64,000 bases of DNA from Porphyrobacter sp. (GCA_016125555.1 WGLN01000007.1:27463-91462), one strand, 5' to 3'. Positions 1 through 7,694 are shown, numbered from the stretch's first letter. Numbers and translations are program-made. Notes: generated from the letters alone by a model not told the origin.

Positions 1-2
1 TC

Positions 3-590
3 CCCAAGGTGCTCGGCCATGAACAGATCGCCGCGCTGTTCGAACGCGCCGAGTTCGAGGCGGCGGGCGACGAGCCGCGCGCGGTGCGCAGTCTCGCGCT
101 GATCGAGCTGCTCTACGGATCGGGTCTGCGGGCGAGCGAGCTGGTGAGCCTGCCGCTGGTCGCGGTGCCGCGCGATGCGCCCTTCCTCACCGTCACCGGC
201 AAGGGCGGGACGAGCCGGCTGGTGCCGGTCGGCGCGCGTGCGCTCGATGCTCTGGGGCGCTGGGTGGCAGTGCGGCCGGGCCTGCCGGCCTCGCGCTACC
301 TGTTCCCCTCGAAGGACGGCAAGCCGCTCACCCGGGTGCGACTGTTCCAGCTCTTGAAGAGCCTCGCCGCGCGTGCCGGGCTCGATCCGGCGGGGATCAG
401 CCCGCACGTGCTGCGTCACGCTTTCGCCACCCACCTGCTCGAGGGCGGAGCGGACCTGCGCGTGCTTCAGACCCTGCTCGGCCATGCCGACATCGCCACC
501 ACCCAGATCTACACCCATGTCGAGCCTGCGCGGCTGGTGGCGCTGGTCAATTCGCGCCATCCGCTTGCCACACGCGCAACATCGGACTAG
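3..590 (+). CDS. xerD: Tyrosine recombinase XerD, C-terminal part (5' end outside window)
   Basis: Site-specific recombinase that resolves chromosome dimers at dif with XerC. The reading frame is open to the window edge and begins PKVLGHEQ, a stretch that normally follows the N-terminal SAM-like domain, so about 100 N-terminal residues are missing. All catalytic residues of the lambda-integrase family are visible in order: Arg in YGSGLRASEL, Lys in TGKGG, the HxxR of HVLRH, His in LGHAD and the nucleophilic Tyr in QIYTHV. XerD rather than XerC is chosen from the wording of the last motif and from accA starting 9 bases downstream, an arrangement common in alphaproteobacteria; XerC cannot be excluded from this fragment alone. 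Confidence 0.88.
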   Translation, partial: PKVLGHEQIAALFERAEFEAAGDEPRAVRSLALIELLYGSGLRASELVSLPLVAVPRDAPFLTVTGKGGTSRLVPVGARALDALGRWVAVRPGLPASRYLFPSKDGKPLTRVRLFQLLKSLAARAGLDPAGISPHVLRHAFATHLLEGGADLRVLQTLLGHADIATTQIYTHVEPARLVALVNSRHPLATRATSD

Positions 591-599
591 CGCCGCGCA

Positions 600-1544
600 A
601 TGATTTCCTACCTCGATTTCGAGAAGCCGGTCGCCCAGCTGGAAGAGCGCATCGCGCAGCTGCGCAATGTCAACGCGCTGCACGACGTCGATGTCGCGCA
701 GGAGATCGCGCGGCTCGAGGCCAAGAGCACCGAACTCATCGCCAGCACCTATGCCTCGCTCACCCCGTGGCAAAAGACCCAGGTCGCCCGGCACCCGCAG
801 CGCCCCCATTTTCGCGACTACGTGGCCCACGCCTTCAGCGACTTCATGCCCTTGGGCGGCGACCGGCTCTATGCCGACGACCTTGCGATCATGGGCGGTT
901 TCGCGACGCTCGGCGGGCGGCGGGTGATGCTGATCGGCCACGAGAAGGGCCACGACACGCAGAGCCGCATCCGCCACAACTTCGGCATGGGCAAGCCCGA
1001 GGGCTATCGCAAGGCGATCCGCCTGATGGAACTCGCCGGGCGATTCGGCCTGCCGGTGGTGACGCTGGTCGACACCTCGGGCGCCTTTCCCGGCATCGAG
1101 GCCGAGGAACGCGGTCAGGCCGAGGCGATCGCCCGCGCGACCGAGGCGTGCCTTGCGCTCGAAGTGCCGATGGTCGCCGCGATCGTCGGCGAGGGCGGAT
1201 CGGGCGGCGCGGTGGCGCTCGCCAGCGCCAATCGGGTGCTGATGCTGGAGCACGCGGTCTATTCGGTGATCTCGCCCGAAGGCTGTGCCTCGATCCTGTG
1301 GCGCACCTCGGAGAAAGCCGCCGACGCGGCGCAGGCGATGAAGGTCACCGCGCAGGATCTGAAACGAATCAACGTGATCGACCGCATCGTCAAGGAACCG
1401 GTCGGCGGGGCGCAGCGCGATCCGCAGGCGGCGGCTCGGCTGCTCGGTGCGGCGCTCGGAGAGGAACTCGACGGGCTTTCGGGCCAGACGGGCGAGCAAC
1501 TGGTCGCCGCGCGTGAGCAACGCTTCCTCTCGATCGGCGGCTAG
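600..1544 (+). CDS. accA: Acetyl-CoA carboxylase carboxyltransferase subunit alpha
   Basis: Alpha subunit of the carboxyltransferase that, with AccD, moves the carboxyl group from biotin-BCCP to acetyl-CoA to make malonyl-CoA, the first committed step of fatty acid synthesis in the cytoplasm. The 314-residue product has the usual bacterial length. It shows the N-terminal helical segment (ISYLDFEKPVAQLEERI), the crotonase-fold core with LVDTSGAFPG and GEGGSGGAVALA (oxyanion-hole glycines), and the SVISPEGCASILWR segment. The ATG lies 9 bases after the xerD stop, so the two are probably cotranscribed. No strong Shine-Dalgarno is visible. Confidence 0.97.
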   Translation: MISYLDFEKPVAQLEERIAQLRNVNALHDVDVAQEIARLEAKSTELIASTYASLTPWQKTQVARHPQRPHFRDYVAHAFSDFMPLGGDRLYADDLAIMGGFATLGGRRVMLIGHEKGHDTQSRIRHNFGMGKPEGYRKAIRLMELAGRFGLPVVTLVDTSGAFPGIEAEERGQAEAIARATEACLALEVPMVAAIVGEGGSGGAVALASANRVLMLEHAVYSVISPEGCASILWRTSEKAADAAQAMKVTAQDLKRINVIDRIVKEPVGGAQRDPQAAARLLGAALGEELDGLSGQTGEQLVAAREQRFLSIGG

Positions 1545-1642
1545 GCCCGCCAACCCAGGTTAGGCTTCTTCTTGCCAACGCTTTGAGGCCGGCCGCTTTG
1601 CCGATAGGCTGGCGGCACAGCAACGAAGCGGGAGAACAGGCC

Positions 1643-3115
1643 TTGGCACATTTCGCACGCAAGATCCTCCTCGTCGGCGCGGCGCCGCTGGCGCTCGCCG
1701 GGTGCGCAGGGATGGGGGGTCCCATTCCCTCCGCCTCCACCCCGATCACCGCGCAGGAAGCGCAGATGGGGGCGAAATATCACCCCCAGTTCCTCGAGGA
1801 GTTCGGCGGCGCGATGTCGGGGCCGCAGGCGGGCTATGTCGAACAGATCGGCAAGAATGTCGCGGTGCAATCGGGGCTCGGCAATGCGCGCGAAAGCTTC
1901 ACCGTGAGCCTGCTCAACTCGCCGGTGAACAATGCCTTCGCGGTGCCGGGCGGCTATATCTACGCCACCCGCCAGCTGGTGACGCTGATGAACAACGAGG
2001 CGGAGCTCGCCGCGGTGCTCGGTCACGAGGTCGGCCATGTTGCCGCGCGCCATTCGCAGCGGCGCCAGCAGGCGGCGCAGCGCAATTCGATCCTCGGCGT
2101 GCTGGGGGCGATCGGGTCCTCGATCCTGCTCGGCAATTCAGGGCTGGGCGACACCTTCGCCAAAGGTTTCCTGCAAGGTTCGCAACTGCTGACCTTGAAG
2201 TTCTCGCGCGATCAGGAGCTGCAGGCCGATGGCCTCGGCATCACCTATCTCAACCGCGCCGGTTACGATCCGCGTGCGATGGCGACGGTGCTGGCCAGCC
2301 TCGCGGCGCAGAACGCGCTCGACGCGCGGTTGCAGGGCCGCGATGCGCGAGTGCCGGAGTGGGCCTCGACCCACCCCGATCCGGCAAGCCGCGTGCAGAA
2401 CGCGCTCGCCAAGGCCGGGGCGGGGGCGACGGGTGTCACAAATCGCGACACCTTCCTCACCCGCATCGACGGGCTGCTCTACGGGGACGACCCATCGCAG
2501 GGGGTGATCGAGGGAAGCCGGTTCATTCATCCCGAACTTCGCCTCGCCTTCACCGCGCCCCAGGGCTTCTACATGGCGAACGGGCCCCAGGCGGTGAGCA
2601 TCAATGGCCAGGCCGGGCAGGCGGAGATGCGGCAAGCGCCCTATAACGGCGATCTCGAAGCCTATGTGCGCCAGCAATTCACCGCGCTCGGGGGGCAGAA
2701 CAGTCAGCTCGCGCCGCAGCGCATCCAGCGAACCACTGTCAACGGCCTGCCCGCGATGGTCGGGGAAGCGCGGGTCAACGGCGGCAACGGACAGGTCGAC
2801 GTGGTGGTGTTCGCCTACGAATTCGCGCGCGACCGGGCCTATCACTTCACCGCCATCGCGCCGGCGGGCAAGGCGGGCGTGTTCAATCCGATGTTCCAGT
2901 CGATGCAGCGGATCGACGCGCGCGAGGCAGCCTCGGTGGTGCCGCGCAAGCTGCAGGTGGTGACGGTGCAGCGCGGCGACACGGTGGCGAGCCTCTCGCG
3001 GCGGATGGCCTATACCGATGCGCAGGAACAGCGGTTCCGGGTGCTCAACGCGCTGGGCGGCAACGAGAGCGTGGTTCCGGGTCAGAGGGTCAAGCTGGTG
3101 GTCCGCGCCCGCTGA
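1643..3115 (+). CDS. M48-family Zn metalloprotease lipoprotein with C-terminal LysM-like domain
   Basis: Predicted envelope-anchored peptidase of the BepA/LoiP (M48) type, which degrades or chaperones misassembled outer-membrane proteins. The N-terminus carries a signal peptide ending in a lipobox (LALAGC), so the protein is probably a lipoprotein facing the periplasm. The zinc motif HEVGH is at residues 128-132, with a downstream Glu in the QELQADGLG segment. A central region of about 180 residues follows, and the last 50 residues (VQRGDTVASLSRRM to PGQRVKLV) look like a LysM-type peptidoglycan-binding unit. I place the start at TTG 1643 because GGAG lies a suitable distance upstream and the signal peptide begins there; an in-frame TTG at 1583 would add 20 residues with no visible ribosome site. 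Confidence 0.85.
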   Translation: MAHFARKILLVGAAPLALAGCAGMGGPIPSASTPITAQEAQMGAKYHPQFLEEFGGAMSGPQAGYVEQIGKNVAVQSGLGNARESFTVSLLNSPVNNAFAVPGGYIYATRQLVTLMNNEAELAAVLGHEVGHVAARHSQRRQQAAQRNSILGVLGAIGSSILLGNSGLGDTFAKGFLQGSQLLTLKFSRDQELQADGLGITYLNRAGYDPRAMATVLASLAAQNALDARLQGRDARVPEWASTHPDPASRVQNALAKAGAGATGVTNRDTFLTRIDGLLYGDDPSQGVIEGSRFIHPELRLAFTAPQGFYMANGPQAVSINGQAGQAEMRQAPYNGDLEAYVRQQFTALGGQNSQLAPQRIQRTTVNGLPAMVGEARVNGGNGQVDVVVFAYEFARDRAYHFTAIAPAGKAGVFNPMFQSMQRIDAREAASVVPRKLQVVTVQRGDTVASLSRRMAYTDAQEQRFRVLNALGGNESVVPGQRVKLVVRAR

Positions 3116-3147
3116 GGCCGGGGCGCAACCTTCTCGCGCACAAAAGA

Positions 3148-3184
3148 AAAGCGGCGGAGGTTGCCCTCCGCCGCCTCGCTTTTG
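3148..3184. terminator. Bidirectional Rho-independent terminator
   Basis: A 10-bp perfect stem (3151-3160 with 3165-3174) closes a TTGC loop. It is flanked by AAAA on the left and a CTTTT run on the right. It separates the plus-strand M48 gene from the minus-strand Flp pilin and could serve both. Confidence 0.75.
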
Positions 3185-3200
3185 CGATGTGATCGCGAAA

Positions 3201-3380
3201 TTACGCGATGTTGTTGTTGGAGTCGAGCTTGGTGCTGACGTTGCTGAAGGTTTCGTTCAGCGTGCCACCCAGCGCCTGCATGCCGACGATGGCGGCCACG
3301 GCGATGAGAGCGGCGATCAGGCCGTATTCGATGGCGGTCGCGCCCTGCTCGTCACGAAGAAGCTTGTTGATGAAGGTCAT
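3201..3380 (-). CDS. Flp-family type IVb pilin (59 aa)
   Basis: Small pilin of the Flp/Fap class, the major subunit of tight-adherence (Tad) pili. The product starts MTFINKLLRDEQGATAIEYG and continues with a hydrophobic helix (LIAALIAVAAIVGMQAL). The E-Y pair of the AIEYGLIAAL motif is the class signature; prepilin peptidase would cut at the short basic leader before GATAIEYG. AGGAG sits 7 bases before the ATG. No tad/cpa assembly genes are in the window, so the pilus machinery must lie elsewhere. A second, more divergent pilin is 120 bases upstream on the same strand. Confidence 0.9.
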   Translation of the reverse strand: MTFINKLLRDEQGATAIEYGLIAALIAVAAIVGMQALGGTLNETFSNVSTKLDSNNNIA

Positions 3381-3499
3381 GTGTCGTCTCCTGGTTTTCG
3401 GTCTTCGGTACCCTTGCCGTGCCTGTTGCCTTGGCGCGGTGTCTGGATGATTAAGAGGCAGCTATTGAGAAATTCCTAATTCCCGTGTCGTTTTTGAAA

Positions 3500-3682
3500 T
3501 CAGGTTCCCATCACCTCCTGGACCCTGTCCTTCACGTTCGTCCACATCTCGATTGTCGAGTCTGCAACGAGTTGCAGCGAGACGAGCATCCCGAGAACGA
3601 TCAGGGCCGTGATCAGGCCATACTCGATGGCGGTCGCCGCGGTATTGTCGTCCTTCATGGTCCTGAGAAAGGTCGTCAACAT
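3500..3682 (-). CDS. Second Flp-like type IVb pilin (60 aa)
   Basis: Begins MLTTFLRTMKDDNTAATAIE and keeps the EYGLITALIVLGMLV pilin helix, followed by a short tail ending VQEVMGT. It is a paralogue of the neighbouring pilin with a different C-terminal half, so it may be a minor or condition-specific subunit. I take the start at 3682, with a GGTGG-type ribosome site about 10 bases upstream; the frame is open for 13 more codons without better signals. A near-consensus CtrA box (3740-3754) lies about 58 bases upstream of the start. This would fit the CtrA control known for Caulobacter pilA, but that is inference. Confidence 0.8.
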   Translation of the reverse strand: MLTTFLRTMKDDNTAATAIEYGLITALIVLGMLVSLQLVADSTIEMWTNVKDRVQEVMGT

Positions 3683-3739
3683 TGCGGAAAATCCACCTTC
3701 TGGTCGTGGTCTGACATCCACGAGAATCGGTGTTGCGCG

Positions 3740-3754
3740 TTAAGAAAAGGTTGA
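3740..3754 (-). promoter_or_regulatory. Near-consensus CtrA box upstream of Flp pilin 2
   Basis: Plus strand reads TTAA-N7-TTGA, one base away from the full CtrA site TTAA-N7-TTAA. It lies between the divergent mutT and pilin genes. TTAA half-sites are rare in this high-GC sequence, which gives the match some weight. Confidence 0.35.
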
Positions 3755-3764
3755 TGGGCGGCTC

Positions 3765-4205
3765 ATGGTTGGAAAAAATCCCGACGCGAACGCGCAATGG
3801 ATGGCGGTGGTGGCCGGGGCCCTGCAAGGCGCGGAGGGGCGCTGGCTGATGCACCGCCGCCCGCACGACAAGCACCACGGCGGCCTTTGGGAGTTCCCCG
3901 GCGGCAAGGTGGAAGCCACGGAAATGCCTAAGGAAGCTCTCGTTCGCGAATTGGCGGAAGAGCTCGGGATCGCCTGCGTGGAGGGGGCTTTGACGCCGGT
4001 GGCCTTCGAAGAAACCCGCGGCGAGGCGGGTGGCCCGGCGATTGTCATCCTGCTTTACACCATCACCGATTGGACCGGCGAAGCGGCGGCGCTGGAAGGC
4101 GGCGCGGTCGGCTGGTTCACGCCCGAGGAGATCGCGGCGCTCGCCATGCCGCCGCTCGACGCGCGGCTTGCCGCGCAACTCTTCGCGAAATCGCGATTCG
4201 GGTGA
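3765..4205 (+). CDS. mutT: (Deoxy)nucleoside triphosphate pyrophosphohydrolase, MutT-like Nudix
   Basis: Probably hydrolyses 8-oxo-dGTP to the monophosphate, which prevents A-C/G-T transversions. The 146-residue protein contains a complete Nudix box from about residue 45 (GGKVEATEMPKEALVRELAE followed by ELGI), matching Gx5Ex7REUxEExGU. The preceding LMHRRPHDKHHGGLWEFPGG segment is typical of MutT proper. The gene is divergent from the pilin gene and stands just upstream of tRNA-Arg. The exact substrate cannot be fixed from sequence. Confidence 0.88.
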   Translation: MVGKNPDANAQWMAVVAGALQGAEGRWLMHRRPHDKHHGGLWEFPGGKVEATEMPKEALVRELAEELGIACVEGALTPVAFEETRGEAGGPAIVILLYTITDWTGEAAALEGGAVGWFTPEEIAALAMPPLDARLAAQLFAKSRFG

Positions 4206-4256
4206 AAGGGCCCTTGCCAAGCCCGAAAGGCGCCCCTATGTGCCGCCCTCCAGAGC

Positions 4257-4333
4257 GCACCCGTAGCTCAGCTGGATAGAGCACCAGACTACGAATCTGG
4301 GGGTCAGAGGTTCGAATCCTTTCGGGTGCGCCA
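4257..4333 (+). tRNA. tRNA-Arg (anticodon ACG)
   Basis: A 77-base cloverleaf with CCA encoded. The 7-bp acceptor GCACCCG pairs with CGGGTGC, there is a D-arm after TAGCTCAGCTGG, the anticodon stem CCAGA/TCTGG encloses ACG at 4291-4293, and the T-loop is GGTTCGAATCC. A terminator follows within 10 bases. Confidence 0.97.
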
Positions 4334-4338
4334 AAAAA

Positions 4339-4368
4339 GCCCGTCTCCGCAAGGAGGCGGGCTTTTTT
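4339..4368 (+). terminator. Rho-independent terminator after tRNA-Arg
   Basis: Stem GCCCGTCTCC / GGAGGCGGGC (one G-U pair) with a GCAA loop, followed by TTTTTT. Confidence 0.85.
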
Positions 4369-4448
4369 GGTGTTCCATGACAGGGAGCGAACTTTCGGAA
4401 TCGGAGCGCCAAAGGCGCGAAGATGACGGAGCTGCGCAGCGGCGGAGT

Positions 4449-4468
4449 AATCCTTTCGGGTGCGCCAA
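4449..4468. repeat. 20-bp direct copy of the tRNA-Arg 3' end (att-like)
   Basis: Bases 4449-4468 repeat exactly the 20 bases at 4315-4334 (T-arm 3' part, acceptor 3' strand and CCA plus A). The intervening 114 bases hold only the tRNA terminator and about 80 bases of unassigned sequence. A second GC-rich hairpin (about 4472-4500) follows this copy, as the terminator follows the first. This may be a scar of a tRNA-targeting integrative element or a truncated second tRNA. Confidence 0.7.
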
Positions 4469-4520
4469 CACCGCCCGCTCCTCGGCAGAGGGGCGGGCGT
4501 TGTCGGTTCCGGCGTCCGGA

Positions 4521-4910
4521 TCAATCCTCGACGCTGTCCTCGAGTGCGTGCATGTCCTCGTCAGAGAAGCCGAAGTGGTGGCCCGCCTCGTGGATCACCA
4601 CGTGGCGCACCAGTTCGGCAAAGCCCACGCCGGTCTCGCGCATCTCGGCGAGCAGCGGCTGGCGGAACAGGCTGATGACCGGCGGCATGCGCTCGTGGTC
4701 CCACAGCGACTGTTCGGGCAGGGCGACGCCTTCATAAAGGCCGGTCAGTTCCCAGCGGTCCTCCATGCCCACCGCGGCGAGCTGTTCGCGGCTGGCGAAT
4801 TCCTCGATCCGCAGCACCACGTCGGCGAGGTGTTCGCGAAACGGGCGCGGCAGGCGGTCGAGAACCCTGCGCGCGGCGCTTTCGAATTCGGCGGGGCTGG
4901 GATCGGGCAC
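4521..4910 (-). CDS. Zincin-like metallopeptidase family protein (about 129 aa)
   Basis: Member of the small bacterial zincin-like family (COG3824 type), function unproven. The zinc motif HEAGHHFGFSDEDM sits near the C-terminus (HExxH plus downstream acidic residues), as is usual for the family. I choose GTG 4910 as start: AAGGA is 8 bases upstream and the usual family length of about 110-140 residues results. An in-frame start at 4997 would add 29 residues of low-complexity sequence. The 3' end lies close to the hairpin beyond the tRNA-Arg repeat. Confidence 0.8.
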   Translation of the reverse strand: MPDPSPAEFESAARRVLDRLPRPFREHLADVVLRIEEFASREQLAAVGMEDRWELTGLYEGVALPEQSLWDHERMPPVISLFRQPLLAEMRETGVGFAELVRHVVIHEAGHHFGFSDEDMHALEDSVED

Positions 4911-5032
4911 GGGCGCAGTCCTTGCGAGGGGGAAGGGGGATGAATTGCGGCAAAACCCGCCTACATTAGGATATGGGGCGCAGGCCTCTCGGCGCAACCG
5001 GGCAGCCGTGTCACTCTGGCGAGGAACGTCAG

Positions 5033-5099
5033 GCGGCTTGGACGGTTGATGTCTCGCGGGATCGACAGGACTGGGGGAGGGGCGCAGGCGCGCTCCGCC
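5033..5099 (+). promoter_or_regulatory. Candidate structured leader of folE (possible THF-II/folE RNA)
   Basis: The roughly 80 bases before folE contain GGCGG (5033-5037) able to pair with CCGCC (5095-5099). This pairing encloses segments that loosely resemble the conserved parts of the alphaproteobacterial folE (THF-II) riboswitch, such as the GACTGGGGGAGGGGCGC stretch. The resemblance is from memory and no covariance search was possible. Confidence 0.25.
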
Positions 5100-5122
5100 A
5101 AATCGGAAGAAAGACCATCACG

Positions 5123-5743
5123 ATGAATTATCTTTGTGCCCACGAGGACGAGTTCGACCCGGACAATCCGCTGGGCAAGCCCGAAGTGCCCGAACACGTC
5201 CAGGCGGCGATCCGCACCCTGATCGAATGGGCGGGTGATGATCCCGCGCGCGAAGGGCTGCTCGACACCCCCAAGCGGGTGGGCCGCGCGTGGCTCGAAT
5301 ATTGCGAGGGCTACAAGGAGGACCCGGCGATCCACCTCACCCGCCAGTTCTCCGAGGTGGGCGGCTATGACGAGATCGTGCTGCTGAAGGACATCCCCTT
5401 CCAGTCGCATTGCGAACACCACATGGCGCCGATCACCGGCAAGGCCGCGATTGCCTATCTTCCCAACCAGAAGGTGGTCGGCATCTCCAAGCTCGCGCGG
5501 GTGCTGCACGGCTTTGCGCACCGCCTCCAGATCCAGGAGCGCCTCACCGCCGAGGTCGCGCAATGCATCTGGGACAATCTCGAACCGCAGGGCGTCGCGG
5601 TGGTGATCGAGGCGCAGCACGGCTGCATGACCGGGCGCGGGGTCAAGACCCATGGGGTCGAGATGGTCACCAGCCGGATCCTCGGCTGCTTCCTCGAGGA
5701 CCATCGCAGCCGCAAGGAAGTGATGAGCCTGATGGGCTACTGA
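5123..5743 (+). CDS. folE: GTP cyclohydrolase I
   Basis: Converts GTP to 7,8-dihydroneopterin triphosphate, the first step of tetrahydrofolate synthesis, as a cytoplasmic Zn-dependent homodecamer. The 206-residue protein has the zinc ligands Cys97 (SHCEHHMAP) and Cys168 (QHGCMTGRG) with His in the first motif, and the conserved LPNQKVVGISKLARV segment. The frame is open for 50 codons upstream, but homology to the family begins at the ATG at 5123, so the upstream stretch is treated as leader. The leader may carry a folate-sensing RNA (see separate entry). Confidence 0.96.
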   Translation: MNYLCAHEDEFDPDNPLGKPEVPEHVQAAIRTLIEWAGDDPAREGLLDTPKRVGRAWLEYCEGYKEDPAIHLTRQFSEVGGYDEIVLLKDIPFQSHCEHHMAPITGKAAIAYLPNQKVVGISKLARVLHGFAHRLQIQERLTAEVAQCIWDNLEPQGVAVVIEAQHGCMTGRGVKTHGVEMVTSRILGCFLEDHRSRKEVMSLMGY

Positions 5744-5841
5744 GCCGCGCGCGAATGCGTCGATCGCGCGATTGACGCATGGCCGCAATGCGGCATAGCG
5801 TGACACACGGGGTCTGTCCGATCGCCTTTCCAAGGAGCTAG

Positions 5842-6354
5842 ATGATGGTTCGCACGATTACGTCCCGAATGCTTCTCGCTGCCGCGCTGGTCGCGGGTCT
5901 CGCCGCCTGCGGGAACGAGACTCCCGCCGAGCAGGCACCGGCAGACGCCGTTCCCGCCGCCGGTGCGCCGTCTGCGATCAAGGAGCGGCAGGACAACTTC
6001 AAGGCAATCGGCAAGGCCTTCAAGGCGGTGCGCGCCGAACTGGAGAAGGACACCCCCGACTTCGGCGTGATTTCCACCAACGCGAACGAGATCAACACGC
6101 TCGGCGCCAAGATCGAAGGCTATTTCCCGGCCGGCACCAGCGTCGAGGACGGCTACAAGACCGAAGCCCTCCCGGCGATCTGGGCCAAGCCCGAGGAGTT
6201 CAAGGCCGCCAACCAGAAGCTGCTCGACGAAAGCGCCAAGCTTTCCACCGTCGCTGCGGACGGCGACAAGGCCGCCGTGACCGCGCAGGTCATGGCCCTG
6301 GGCGGCGCGTGCAAGGGCTGTCACGAGAAGTTCCGGGTCGACGACGAGAAGTAG
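5842..6354 (+). CDS. Cytochrome c, c'/c556-like lipoprotein
   Basis: Monohaem electron carrier of the four-helix cytochrome c'/c556 type. The haem site CKGCH is close to the C-terminus, as in that class, and the body is helical and rich in Lys/Glu/Ala. The N-terminus carries a signal peptide with a lipobox (GLAACGNE), so the mature protein is probably lipid-anchored in the periplasm. AAGGAG at 5832 is followed by two adjacent ATGs (5842 and 5845); the second has the better spacing. The b-type cytochrome gene starts 6 bases after the stop, suggesting that the pair exchange electrons. Confidence 0.85.
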   Translation: MMVRTITSRMLLAAALVAGLAACGNETPAEQAPADAVPAAGAPSAIKERQDNFKAIGKAFKAVRAELEKDTPDFGVISTNANEINTLGAKIEGYFPAGTSVEDGYKTEALPAIWAKPEEFKAANQKLLDESAKLSTVAADGDKAAVTAQVMALGGACKGCHEKFRVDDEK

Positions 6355-6360
6355 GCGCGG

Positions 6361-7056
6361 ATGAGCGAGACGCGCGCCCCGGGGGCCAGGGCGGCGCCCG
6401 ATATCAGGGTGTGGGACCCGCTGCTGCGGCTCAGCCACTGGAGTTTCGCGCTGCTGGTGCCGATCCTGTGGTGGACGGCGGAGAACAAGGTGTGGGCGTG
6501 GCACCGGCGACTGGGGCTGGTGCTGCTCGGCATCCTCGTGTTCCGCATCCTGTGGGGCTTCGTCGGAACCCGGACCGCGCTGTTCGCCGATTTCGTGAAG
6601 GGTCCGGGCACCGTGCTCGCCTATCTGCGCGGCGCGTTGCCGGGCGCGGCGACCCGGATCGGCCATTCGCCGCTTGCCGGGTGGAGCACACTTGCGCTGC
6701 TCGCCGCGATGCTCGTGCAGGTCGGCATGGGGCTGTTCGCGGGCGATCCTTTCGACGGGATGACCGGCCCGCTCAACCCGCTGGTGGGCGTGATGACCGC
6801 TGACACGCTGACCGAGTGGCACGAGACCTTCTTCTACGTGGTCGCGGGTCTTGCGGTCCTGCATCTCGCGGCGATCGTCTACTACGCCTCGTTCAAGGGG
6901 CAGGACCTCGTCAGCCCGATGCTGAGCGGGGAGCGCCCCGCGAGCGAAGGCGTGGAGGGCAACGGGCCGATGCCGTGGCTGCGCGGGCTTGCTGCGGTCG
7001 CGGTGGCGGCGGGCTTCGCCTGGTGGATCACCTTGGGCGCACCGCCGCTGACCTGA
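6361..7056 (+). CDS. Cytochrome b561-family membrane protein
   Basis: Predicted dihaem b-type cytochrome in the inner membrane (231 aa). Hydrophobic segments at roughly residues 28-45, 50-67, 100-120 and 150-175 carry candidate haem ligands: SHW, WHRRLG, GHS and EWHETFFYVV, the pattern of prokaryotic b561 / Ni-Fe hydrogenase-type cytochromes. A further C-terminal helix is present (LAAVAVAAGFAWWITLG). It is probably cotranscribed with the upstream cytochrome c and acts as its quinone-linked partner. Physiological role unknown. Confidence 0.82.
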   Translation: MSETRAPGARAAPDIRVWDPLLRLSHWSFALLVPILWWTAENKVWAWHRRLGLVLLGILVFRILWGFVGTRTALFADFVKGPGTVLAYLRGALPGAATRIGHSPLAGWSTLALLAAMLVQVGMGLFAGDPFDGMTGPLNPLVGVMTADTLTEWHETFFYVVAGLAVLHLAAIVYYASFKGQDLVSPMLSGERPASEGVEGNGPMPWLRGLAAVAVAAGFAWWITLGAPPLT

Positions 7057-7061
7057 CACGA

Positions 7062-7096
7062 AAAAGGGGCGCGTCCCGATGGGAAGCGCCCCTTTT
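7062..7096. terminator. Bidirectional terminator between cytochrome b561 and peroxiredoxin
   Basis: AAAAGGGGCGC pairs with GCGCCCCTTTT, with an inner TCCC/GGGA extension. The A-tract and T-tract flank both sides of these convergent genes. Confidence 0.85.
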
Positions 7097-7115
7097 CACA
7101 TTTGCTGGCGGTGCC

Positions 7116-7595
7116 TCAGAGCTGGCCGAGCATGTGCTCCGCGCTCGAGACCTTGAAGTCGCCCGGCTCCTCGACATTGAGCTGCTCGACCACGCCGTCG
7201 TTGACCACCATCGAGAAGCGCTGCCCGCGCTTGCCCATGCCGAAGCCCGAGCCGTCCATGGTGAGGCCGATCGCCTCGACGAAATCGGCATTGCCATCGG
7301 CCAGCATGGTGATGTCGTCCGACCCTTGCGCCTTGTTCCACGCGCCCATCACGAAGGCATCGTTGACGGCGGTGCCGACGATCTCGTCGATGCCCTTGGA
7401 CTTGAGGTCGTCCGCCTTGTCGACGAAGCCCGGCAGGTGCTTGGCCGAGCAGGTCGGAGTGAAGGCACCCGGGACCGAGAACAGCGCGACCCGCTTGCCG
7501 GCGAAATATTCGGAGGACTTGACCGCCTCGGGGCCGTTCTCGGTCGCCTTGACCAGGGTGACATCGGGGAGCTTGTCGCCAACGGAAATCGTCAT
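7116..7595 (-). CDS. Peroxiredoxin, Prx5/redoxin family
   Basis: Thiol peroxidase that reduces hydroperoxides. The 159-residue protein has the Prx5-type active site PGAFTPTCS with peroxidatic Cys49, and conserved ADGNADFVEAIGL and GFGMGKRGQRFSMVV segments. I start at ATG 7595, preceded by GAGG; the frame is open 24 codons further upstream without family similarity. It is monocistronic and ends at the shared terminator. Reductant (glutathione or thioredoxin) cannot be told from sequence. Confidence 0.92.
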   Translation of the reverse strand: MTISVGDKLPDVTLVKATENGPEAVKSSEYFAGKRVALFSVPGAFTPTCSAKHLPGFVDKADDLKSKGIDEIVGTAVNDAFVMGAWNKAQGSDDITMLADGNADFVEAIGLTMDGSGFGMGKRGQRFSMVVNDGVVEQLNVEEPGDFKVSSAEHMLGQL

Positions 7596-7671
7596 GTGTG
7601 CCTCGTCCTTTGCGAGCTTGGGGAAGGGTTCGCGCAGCCATAGCACGCGGGCATGCCGGGGCAACAATTAG

Positions 7672-7694
7672 ACATATAAAGATAAGTTTATATT
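7672..7694. promoter_or_regulatory. Candidate SahR-type operator upstream of ahcY
   Basis: A perfect 7-bp inverted repeat ATATAAA-N6-TTTATAT (7674-7693), containing CATATAAAGATA, stands out as an AT-rich island about 80 bases before ahcY. ArsR-type SahR regulators control S-adenosylhomocysteine recycling genes in Proteobacteria, and I recall a similar ATAAAGATAT-type palindrome for them in alphaproteobacteria. Assignment is by position and symmetry. Confidence 0.5.

Noticed and set aside
4117..4524. Minus-strand frame containing ERIRTSDPQIRSLVLYPAEL
   Set aside because: This is the well-known false ORF antisense to tRNA-Arg; the codons come from the tRNA gene itself.
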